Assembly (NCBI GenBank): GCA_002712565.1
Contig: PAUA01000002.1
Coordinates: 1 to 5,416, forward strand
DNA length: 5,416 nt
From: Gemmatimonadota bacterium
GTDB taxonomy: Bacteria; Gemmatimonadota; Gemmatimonadetes; Longimicrobiales; UBA6960
Direction of reading: 5' to 3'
Each line of letters begins with the position of its first letter. The first letter of the stretch is position 1. The notes under the pieces are model-generated. The model was not told the origin of the DNA, ran no database searches, and worked only from the letters and a program-made list of their open reading frames with translations. A program made the translations under genes and the position numbers. Positions 1 to 5,416 of this stretch are shown in pieces.

Positions 1-21
1 TGGCGACCAGTCATATGAGTT

Positions 22-118
22 ACCTCCGACGCCGACAGCGATACTTGTTGGAGGACCTAAGTCTACCGCTGGATAGTTGAGGGTGCAACGCTGAAGGGTC
101 GCAGCTAGAACCAGCGGT
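22..118. other. Nested inverted repeats, possible structured RNA or gene tail
   Basis: No known RNA family is recognised. What is visible: CCTCC at 23-27 can pair with GGAGG at 50-54. ACCGCTGG at 65-72 is a perfect inverted repeat of CCAGCGGT at 111-118. Inside it TAG (74-76) can pair with CTA (105-107), and two small hairpins fit: TTG/CAA (77-79 with 86-88) and GCTG/CAGC (90-93 with 102-105). The segment is followed by a terminator at 133-174, so a plus-strand RNA ending there is reasonable. The alternative is the last codons of a gene cut by the window edge. Two plus-strand frames are open from the left edge, one to a TAG at 74-76 and one to a TGA at 78-80, and neither product is recognisable. 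The inverted repeats are real; the RNA reading is inference. Confidence 0.3.
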
Positions 119-131
119 CAGAAAGCGATAC
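34..131. repeat. 11-bp imperfect direct repeat flanking the hairpin
   Basis: GACAGCGATAC at 34-44 recurs as GAAAGCGATAC at 121-131, with one mismatch in 11. The copies lie on either side of the 65-118 inverted repeat. No function is known. They could be chance, part of an RNA fold, or the remains of a recombination site. Confidence 0.4.
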
Positions 132-132
132 C

Positions 133-174
133 GTATGAGCAATCAATACTGTGTGGCTCATGCTTTTTCATTTT
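133..174 (+). terminator. Rho-independent terminator upstream of the NTF2-like gene
   Basis: GTATGAGC at 133-140 pairs over 8 bp, including one G-T wobble, with GCTCATGC at 156-163. The loop is 15 nt. A T-rich tail follows at 164-174 (TTTTTCATTTT). This is the normal layout of an intrinsic terminator for plus-strand transcription coming from the left. It lies only 15 nt before the ATG at 190, so it would separate that gene from upstream transcription or act as an attenuator. Confidence 0.6.
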
Positions 175-189
175 AGGTAACACTTCCGA

Positions 190-654
190 ATGACTAAATA
201 CAACGATATTAATTTAATTGAAGTAGAAGAGTTCCTGAACTCTTGGAAGGATGGAGTGATTGATATTGGAATAGCTTATCAAGAAGGGATTGATTATAGA
301 GAGAAGGCTAGAACTTTCATTGAAACACATTATGCTTTTGATATTGGAGAGGTTTTATTCAAGCCAACCTTTACTAATGATGTTGTCTTTAGAAATAATC
401 TTGAAGATGCTTTGTCTTACTTTGTTTCTGGTGACATTTCAGAAGATTCTGGTTTTGCGATAAAGCCATGGGCGGATATCAAAACATCAGAAGTTAGTTT
501 TATACTTGAAGATAATCTTTGCGCAGTAATGGGAGTGCTTAATTTAAAACCTCTAAATTTTGAAGATGAAACTAGAATTGCTTTCACTTTTATCTTAGTG
601 AAAGACAATGATAAGTTTAAGATTAAGGTTCATCACTCCTCTGAAATAAAATAA
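190..654 (+). CDS. NTF2/SnoaL-like family small protein
   Basis: This encodes 154 residues with no signal peptide or membrane segment, so it is probably cytoplasmic. It resembles a family of small cone-fold (NTF2/SnoaL-like) proteins common in marine bacteria, some of which are annotated, probably wrongly, as phosphoribosyl-AMP cyclohydrolase. Matching landmarks are W-K-D-G near 19-22, AYQEG at 29-33, FKPT at 57-60, FR at 67-68, LSYFVSG at 75-81, GFAIKPW at 88-94 and a C-terminal HHSS at 148-151. The conserved histidines and the pocket-lining aromatic residues hint at ligand binding, but no reaction can be assigned. The ATG at 190 has only a weak AGG about 12 nt upstream, and no convincing promoter is seen between the terminator and the start. 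The gene is about 30% G+C by sample counts, far below the opg genes, which suggests horizontal acquisition. Family recognition is from memory of its motifs. Confidence 0.75.
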   Translation: MTKYNDINLIEVEEFLNSWKDGVIDIGIAYQEGIDYREKARTFIETHYAFDIGEVLFKPTFTNDVVFRNNLEDALSYFVSGDISEDSGFAIKPWADIKTSEVSFILEDNLCAVMGVLNLKPLNFEDETRIAFTFILVKDNDKFKIKVHHSSEIK

Positions 655-742
655 ATATCCTTAAGAATCTTCGTATTTTATTTCCTTCTTTACTAATTCT
701 TTTTTAATAGTAATAAGTATTGTTCCACGAATCACAAACTCC
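655..742. other. AT-rich gap between convergent genes
   Basis: These 88 bp separate the stop codon of the NTF2-like gene (+) from that of opgH (-). They are very AT-rich, with several T and A runs, but no GC-rich stem followed by a T-tract is visible on either strand. No confident bidirectional terminator can be called. The change to opgH-like composition falls close to the opgH stop, around 740-760. Confidence 0.5.
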
Positions 743-2539
743 TCATTGCAATTCACTCGCGTGAAGCGACTCAGTAACATCATCAGACGGCACAACCAAC
801 AAACCCCAACAGCGTAGTCGGTCTCCGAGCACTTGGCTACTGGACCAGCGTGTGAGTGGAGCAGCGCACAGCAGACCAAAAAAGATAGGCGTGAGCCACA
901 CAAAAAAGATTGGGCTTGAGAACCACGTCGCGCTCGCCCAGGCCAACCCTACGAGTGTAATTCCCCACGTCGACGTCCACGCGCCTCTCCAGCAAAGCGT
1001 GTGGTCGTCACGCACTTGTGGATCCCAGGTAACCGTGTGTCCAGTTAACACACTGAGCACTCCACGTGTGTGATACAGCATCATGACCGGTGCAAGAATA
1101 ACGGCAAAGAGCATCTCCAACAGCGCACTGCAGACCAATCGGCTCGGTCCTCCATAAGAGGCAGCGTTGCGAACTAGTGCGAGGCTGAGCGCCAACAGTT
1201 TCGGCAGAAACAAAAGGACAAGGGTTACGGCTAACAGCGAAAGCAACTGATTCGGCCTCCAGATGATCAACCACGGCAACAATGCACTCACATCCAAAAG
1301 CGGCCCAATTGCCAGTGTGGGCAAGAGCACATAGGCTGTACTCGCCAGCAACATCAGAAACCAGAGAAATGAGGATACGTAACCCATCGCTCCCAGCACA
1401 AAGTGACAGCGACTGACCATGTGCAGACCGCGACTCAACACCAGTCGGAGATGTTGCAAACTACCTTGCGTCCAGCGTCGGTCACGCTTGACATACTCCA
1501 CCAGATTGCTCGGTACGTCTTCGTAACTGCCACCAAGCCCTGGCGCCAGGTATACATGCCAGCCACCTTGACGTAATAAAGCAGCCTCAACAAAGTCGTG
1601 GCTGAGAATGGCTCCGCCAAACGGCGGCGCACCCGACAATGCGGGTAACCGGCAGCAATCCGTAAACGCCTGCACGCGGACTATGGCATTATGCCCCCAG
1701 TAATTTCCGGCGTCGCCCTGCCAGAAACTTTGGCCGGCGGCAAGCATGGGAGAGTAGACACTCGCAGCAAATTGCATAAACCGTCCGAACAGGGTGCGTC
1801 GGCGCGCGGGGATCGGCACGGTTTGCACCAATCCCGCTTGCGGGTTTGCTTCCATCTGCCGCACCAACGCGACGAGCGTCGATCCGGTCATGATGCTGTC
1901 CGCATCCAGCACCACCATGTAGTCGTAGCGCGCACCCCACTCACGACAAAAGTCGGCGATGTTGCCAGCCTTGCGACCATGGTTCACCAGCCGGCGACGG
2001 TAAGTGAGCGTCACTGGGCCAGACATGGTTTGACGCAAGACTGCCCACGCAGTTTCTTCCTGACGGACGATGACTGGGTCACGTGTGTCACTCAAGAGAA
2101 AGAAACCGAACTGCGCACCTTGGCCGGTACGAATCACCGACTGCACCATAGCCGTGATACCAGCCATCACCTGCTCGGGATCCTCGTGGTTGATCGGCAT
2201 AACCAGTGCCGTAGTACTGGTGAGCGGTGTGTCCGCTAATTCGGCACCAGCCACGCGCCCAAGCGAGAGGGGATCGCGGTTGAACAGACACAGCACCCAT
2301 CCGATGATGGCATTCCAGAACGCGATCGCAATCCAGCTGAAGGTAACGGCAAATAGGAACAGAATCACACCCTCCAGCACGGTAAAACCACTGGCTAGCA
2401 TGATGTCGAACATGCCTCCAAGCCCACTAAAGCCCGTCCCAGCTACCAAGCTCATAAACACCCAGCGTCGCAATCGCAGCAATGGAATCCGCACGGCAAC
2501 CGCGGGCATGTCAGTTAATGTGATCGGGGTACCAGACAT
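743..2539 (-). CDS. opgH: OPG (periplasmic glucan) glucosyltransferase OpgH/MdoH, short form
   Basis: This inner-membrane family-2 glycosyltransferase makes the beta-1,2-linked glucan backbone of osmoregulated periplasmic glucans from UDP-glucose and exports it; in E. coli it also needs acyl carrier protein. Residues are numbered from the GTG at 2554 (603 aa); subtract 5 for the ATG at 2539. There are two N-terminal membrane segments (about 31-56 and 58-90). The cytoplasmic GT domain has SDTRDP at 155-160, the KAGN stretch at 195-198, the DAD metal/nucleotide motif at 217-219, SHDF with D320, and the R-x-x-R-W signature at 357-361 followed by TQGSLQH. About six hydrophobic segments follow (384-412, two within 420-460, 472-495, 527-545, 547-565). 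E. coli OpgH is near 850 aa; the missing part is mainly the long N-terminal cytoplasmic region. Possible starts are GTG 2554, ATG 2539 and ATG 2509. ATG 2539 is preferred because GGA lies just upstream. It overlaps the end of opgG, indicating one operon with translational coupling. Confidence 0.95.
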   Translation of the reverse strand: MSGTPITLTDMPAVAVRIPLLRLRRWVFMSLVAGTGFSGLGGMFDIMLASGFTVLEGVILFLFAVTFSWIAIAFWNAIIGWVLCLFNRDPLSLGRVAGAELADTPLTSTTALVMPINHEDPEQVMAGITAMVQSVIRTGQGAQFGFFLLSDTRDPVIVRQEETAWAVLRQTMSGPVTLTYRRRLVNHGRKAGNIADFCREWGARYDYMVVLDADSIMTGSTLVALVRQMEANPQAGLVQTVPIPARRRTLFGRFMQFAASVYSPMLAAGQSFWQGDAGNYWGHNAIVRVQAFTDCCRLPALSGAPPFGGAILSHDFVEAALLRQGGWHVYLAPGLGGSYEDVPSNLVEYVKRDRRWTQGSLQHLRLVLSRGLHMVSRCHFVLGAMGYVSSFLWFLMLLASTAYVLLPTLAIGPLLDVSALLPWLIIWRPNQLLSLLAVTLVLLFLPKLLALSLALVRNAASYGGPSRLVCSALLEMLFAVILAPVMMLYHTRGVLSVLTGHTVTWDPQVRDDHTLCWRGAWTSTWGITLVGLAWASATWFSSPIFFVWLTPIFFGLLCAAPLTRWSSSQVLGDRLRCWGLLVVPSDDVTESLHASELQ

Positions 2540-4142
2540 AGTTCCAAGTTTCACTCAAACGGCGATCGGCCTCAGTTAAGTACAACCGCATGTCCGCCGG
2601 TTGATCTCCGGCCGGGCTGAGTACGAACGACACACGCCAACTCTGACCATCTGGAAGTCGCCGCACAATCGGATCGGTCGTCTGTCCCGTCGACGAATCC
2701 AGCACCGCATGAACTGCACTCGTGGGAATTGAATCAAGTCCAGGTATTACTTCGCCAGCGAAGTCCACAATGAACCGGCGCTGACTTCGGGGCGGCGGAT
2801 CGTATTGGTTGGGTAACGCATCCCAGCCGATGCGTGTTCGGACGACGTGCGCGAGTGTCTGGGTTGCCAGACGGCTGTCAAACGTTCGCAGGCGGTACTG
2901 ATACTGCCGCATATCGCCGGCGTTGAAAGGTGCGTCGGGAACCCAATAGGTCGCAATGTTGTCATTGAATTCAGAGTTGGTCGGAATCGCGAGCAGTTCA
3001 AACCCGCCCCGACCCCAAGCACCCTCTCCAACCTCAACCCAATAGCTGGGACGCTGATGATAGCGGGCTTCAAGATCCAGATAACTCGCAAACTGCCGCT
3101 CGCGTTGCACGAGCCCGAACCCTTGCGGCGTGTCATCCCGGAGTGAGGTAATCCGCAGACCGGGTCCGTTACTGAGCGGGCGCCAGATCCATTCCTCCCG
3201 AGCCGTGTGCATGAGTACACCATCCGAGTCATGTACCTGCGGCCGAAAATCGTCAAAGGCCGGAAGGCGATTTGGGCCGTATAAGAACATGCTGCTCATC
3301 GGTGCCACGCCCAGTTTCGTCACATCGTGCCGCGCATATAAATGTGCGTCGACGGTGAGCGTCGTGTGTCGAGCCGGGTCCAGATCGAATCGATAAGCGC
3401 CGGTTACCGACGGACTGTCCAGTAAGGCGAAGAATGTCAACTGCGTTGCCTCGGGGTCTGGCTGAATCAACCAGAACGTGCGAAACGCAGGAAACTCTTC
3501 ACCGCTATCCAGTCCCGCATCGACCGCGAGCCCACGTGCTGATAACCCGTGCACCTGGTGGTGTCCAACCAGTCGAAAGTACGATGCACCTAAGAAAACC
3601 GCGACCTCTTCCCGATTGTCTGGTCCCCCACGTGGGTAATAGACCCGAAAGCCTGCGTGACCAATATCACCTGTGATCTGATCAGCAACTGGGGCGGCCG
3701 GGCCCACATAGCGGTACCGCGCCTGCATGAACGGCAGACGTTCAACGTCGGTGTCCTGCACCAAATGGATCTCGACTGGTTCGGTGTAGAGAAAGCCCGG
3801 GTGCAGCACTTGTACGGTGAAGCGATGTTCGTCTTGCCAGAGGGACATTTCCTGGCGGAATTGGATCGCACGATATTGCTCATAGGTCAGCGTGGTCAGC
3901 GCGGCGGGGAGAATCTGTGGCGGTGGTTCGTACTCGCGACTGGCCAAGGCCTGGGCGCGCGCGTCAACGTAGGTGAAGAGGGCCTGTTCTGGGTCGACTG
4001 CCGATGTCAGATCGGGAGGGGTAAACGATAGCGCGGATACCTCGGCGTGGTTGGTCTCTTGGCCAGACTGCGATAGTGTGGAAGGCTGCGTGCAGGCAGC
4101 GAACAACACCAATAACGGGGCGAGCATGCGGCAACAACGCAT
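2511..4142 (-). CDS. opgG: Periplasmic glucan biosynthesis protein OpgG/MdoG, predicted lipoprotein
   Basis: OpgG is the periplasmic partner of OpgH, needed for glucan formation; the OpgG/OpgD family includes beta-1,2-glucanases (GH186). Residues are numbered from the upstream GTG at 4163 (550 aa); subtract 7 for the ATG at 4142. Family blocks occur in order: LTYEQYRAIQFR (92-103), HPGFLYTEPV (121-130), GLSARGLAVDAG (206-217), LLDSPSVTGAYRF (247-259), MSSMFLYG (289-296), FRPQVHDSDG (306-315), GFGLVQRERQF (348-358), DLEARYHQRPSYWVE (363-377) and NDNIATYWVPD (400-410). A C-terminal Ig-like domain probably spans about 430-550. The N-terminus is MRCCRM plus a short hydrophobic core ending LFAAC, a lipobox with C24, so a lipoprotein is predicted. 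Thr, not Asp, follows the Cys, which in the usual Lol sorting rule favours the outer membrane. The ATG at 4142 gives a normal-length signal peptide; the GTG at 4163 would add seven residues. OpgD is the alternative paralogue, but it usually has a Tat signal, and pairing with opgH favours opgG. Confidence 0.95.
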   Translation of the reverse strand: MRCCRMLAPLLVLFAACTQPSTLSQSGQETNHAEVSALSFTPPDLTSAVDPEQALFTYVDARAQALASREYEPPPQILPAALTTLTYEQYRAIQFRQEMSLWQDEHRFTVQVLHPGFLYTEPVEIHLVQDTDVERLPFMQARYRYVGPAAPVADQITGDIGHAGFRVYYPRGGPDNREEVAVFLGASYFRLVGHHQVHGLSARGLAVDAGLDSGEEFPAFRTFWLIQPDPEATQLTFFALLDSPSVTGAYRFDLDPARHTTLTVDAHLYARHDVTKLGVAPMSSMFLYGPNRLPAFDDFRPQVHDSDGVLMHTAREEWIWRPLSNGPGLRITSLRDDTPQGFGLVQRERQFASYLDLEARYHQRPSYWVEVGEGAWGRGGFELLAIPTNSEFNDNIATYWVPDAPFNAGDMRQYQYRLRTFDSRLATQTLAHVVRTRIGWDALPNQYDPPPRSQRRFIVDFAGEVIPGLDSIPTSAVHAVLDSSTGQTTDPIVRRLPDGQSWRVSFVLSPAGDQPADMRLYLTEADRRLSETWNYVWYPDHIN

Positions 4143-4193
4143 CGTTGTTTTAACGCACTCCACAATCTCGGGTCACCAACAGGGTCAGGAACC
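4143..4193. promoter_or_regulatory. Compact divergent intergenic region
   Basis: Only 51 bp lie between the ATG of opgG (minus, 4142) and the ATG of the membrane phosphotransferase-like gene (plus, 4194), or 30 bp if opgG starts at the GTG 4163. Any promoters must overlap each other or reach into the opposite gene. No clear -35/-10 pair is seen on either strand. AGGA at 4187-4190 and AGGG at 4181-4184 are candidate ribosome binding sites for the plus gene. The role is inferred from position. Confidence 0.4.
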
Positions 4194-5416
4194 ATGCTGA
4201 GTCTGCTCAGTGCCCTTCTGCTTATCAATGTACTGCTACTGACACCACGTTGGCTACTGGGTGGCCACCACCTCTCGTTGTGGATCGCTCTTGAAGCCTG
4301 GCTGATCGTCGGGTTATGTGCGCTCCTACCCAGTTCGCGTTGGCAAACCGGTGTGGCCTGCACAAGCGCCGTCGTGGTAGTGCTACTTGGTGCTCTTGGA
4401 TTCTGGGATACCTTGATCCAACTCAGCCAGGCACGTCCGCTCAATCTATATCTGGATCTGGCGCTCTTACAGTCCGTCCATCACCTCATGACGAGCATCA
4501 TTGGGGCCGCTGCCACCGCCGGGATCATGGTTGGTGGATGTCTTGCGGTCCTACTCGCCGTCTGGGGTCTGGCGCGACTGTTGTGTGCCCGAAGCTCCAA
4601 GAGGTGGATGCTGCGAGTACTCGGCTGGACCACAGTGACGGTGGTGTGCGTCGGACTGTTCGGCGGTCGTGTCACCGAGCTCACACGACATATGGGGTTA
4701 CCCGCCGTGCAAACGGCGACAGATCAGGTCCGCCACTTCATGCGGATGATGAATGAACAGGAACGCTTTGAGGCTGAACTAACCGACGCACCCACGACCT
4801 ACGCCGGCATACCAAATCTGTTGGGATCACTGCACGATCGCGACGTGCTACTGGCCTTCATTGAATCATATGGCGTGTCTGCCCTAGACGACTCACGGTA
4901 CGCACCGGTTATTCAGCCACGACTGCACGAATTCGCGAGGCGGATGGCCAATGCCAACTTGCACGTGGCGACCGGGCTGTTCGTTGCACCGATTCAGGGC
5001 GGACAATCGTGGCTTGCGCACGGATCCCTCCTTAGTGGAACCTGGTTGGACAACCAACTGCGCTACGACCTCTTACTGGCGAGTGAGCGCGAAACATTGA
5101 TTGACGATTTTCAGCGTGCGGGACACCTGACCGTTGCAGTCATGCCGGGCATCACCCGCGTTTGGCCAGAAGGAGCACGGCTTGGATACGATCAGATCCT
5201 GACACAGCGCAATATTGCCTATGCCGGACCACCGTTAAACTGGGTCACCATGCCAGACCAGTTTGTCTGGTCGTTCTTCGAAGACACCGTGCGGACCACT
5301 CGCACAGCCGACGCTGCGTCACACACGTCACCCATCTTCGCCGAGCTGAGCCTGATCAGCAGTCACGCGCCGTGGACTCCGATTCTTCCAGTGCTCGAGG
5401 ACTGGAACAGCATTGG
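4194..5416 (+). CDS. Membrane sulfatase/phosphoglycerol-transferase-like protein (OpgB/LtaS type), 3' end outside window
   Basis: From the ATG at 4194 the frame stays open to the window edge, giving 407 residues with the end missing. The N-terminal part has about five hydrophobic segments (about 2-20, 27-45, 55-72, 97-130, 143-158). A linker and an extracytoplasmic alkaline-phosphatase-superfamily domain follow. FIESYG with E224 matches the first metal-ligand position of this superfamily. GGQSWLAHGSLLSG puts S272 where OpgB/LtaS enzymes carry the nucleophilic Thr/Ser. Further landmarks are a YD at 291-292, VMPGITRVWPEG (316-327), YAGPPLNW (343-350), MPDQF (353-357) and a SSHAPW block (389-394). 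No CxPxR motif for formylglycine is present, so a true sulfatase is unlikely and a phosphotransferase or hydrolase is preferred. The C-terminal Asp-His metal site would lie beyond the edge. Being divergent from opgGH, it may add phosphoglycerol or a related group to the glucan. The substrate is inference, and E. coli OpgB itself has different motifs (GESLE, GTDYT). Confidence 0.8.
   Translation, partial: MLSLLSALLLINVLLLTPRWLLGGHHLSLWIALEAWLIVGLCALLPSSRWQTGVACTSAVVVVLLGALGFWDTLIQLSQARPLNLYLDLALLQSVHHLMTSIIGAAATAGIMVGGCLAVLLAVWGLARLLCARSSKRWMLRVLGWTTVTVVCVGLFGGRVTELTRHMGLPAVQTATDQVRHFMRMMNEQERFEAELTDAPTTYAGIPNLLGSLHDRDVLLAFIESYGVSALDDSRYAPVIQPRLHEFARRMANANLHVATGLFVAPIQGGQSWLAHGSLLSGTWLDNQLRYDLLLASERETLIDDFQRAGHLTVAVMPGITRVWPEGARLGYDQILTQRNIAYAGPPLNWVTMPDQFVWSFFEDTVRTTRTADAASHTSPIFAELSLISSHAPWTPILPVLEDWNSI

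Noticed and set aside
2..80. Two plus-strand frames open from the left edge, ending in TAG at 74-76 and TGA at 78-80, as a possible gene tail
   Set aside because: Each gives only about 25 residues with no recognisable family, the two frames conflict, and codon use does not separate them. A gene may end here but cannot be called from this window.
160..190. Integron attC site next to the small AT-rich gene
   Set aside because: No RYYYAAC or GTTRRRY core pair is found on either side of the gene, so a cassette origin is not supported.
752..765. TTCAC/GTGAA hairpin at the end of opgH as its terminator
   Set aside because: The stem is 5 bp, lies inside the coding sequence before the stop codon, and has no T-tract after it on the minus strand.
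1691..2579. Long plus-strand open frames opposite opgH (1691-2239 and 2070-2579)
   Set aside because: They lie fully antisense to conserved OpgH and the end of OpgG, and their translations look like low-complexity shadow protein without a known motif.
4316..4756. Plus-strand frame of 146 residues
   Set aside because: It overlaps the membrane phosphotransferase-like gene in another frame; that gene has clear membrane segments and superfamily motifs, so this one is a shadow.
4194..5416. Formylglycine-dependent sulfatase
   Set aside because: The required CxPxR motif is absent; the Ser in GGQSW fits the phosphotransferase branch of the superfamily better.

Overview
The window looks like chromosomal DNA from a Gram-negative bacterium, most likely a proteobacterium and plausibly a gammaproteobacterium. 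The evidence is an opgG-opgH pair, the core machinery for osmoregulated periplasmic glucans (OPGs), which needs a periplasm. Genus cannot be read from the sequence. The opg part has moderately high G+C (37 of 60 bases in the line starting at 1981). The left end from about 130 to 740 is strikingly AT-rich (19 of 60 and 15 of 60 G+C in the lines starting at 181 and 541).

Layout. Positions 1-132 are GC-balanced DNA with no certain gene. They hold nested inverted repeats and an 11-bp imperfect direct repeat, which could be the 3' part of a structured RNA or the tail of a gene cut by the window edge. A good Rho-independent terminator hairpin follows at 133-174. Positions 190-654 (+) encode a small AT-rich protein of the NTF2/SnoaL-like fold. 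An 88-bp AT-rich gap with no gene separates it from the convergent opgH. On the minus strand, opgG (start near 4142, stop at 2511) and opgH (start near 2539, stop at 743) form a tight, probably translationally coupled operon. On the plus strand, divergent from opgG and separated by only about 51 bp, a gene starts at 4194 and runs off the right end. It encodes a polytopic membrane protein with an extracytoplasmic alkaline-phosphatase/sulfatase-superfamily domain, of the general OpgB/LtaS type.

How the genes may work together. OpgH is the inner-membrane GT2 glucosyltransferase that makes the beta-1,2-glucan backbone from UDP-glucose and passes it to the periplasm. OpgG acts on the backbone in the periplasm. 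The divergent membrane phosphotransferase-like protein is well placed to decorate the glucan, for example with phosphoglycerol as OpgB does, although its motifs differ from E. coli OpgB. Unusual points are that OpgG carries a lipoprotein signal peptide instead of a plain secretory one, and that OpgH lacks the long N-terminal cytoplasmic domain found in enteric OpgH. The AT-rich NTF2-like gene looks like a foreign insertion unrelated to the glucan genes.
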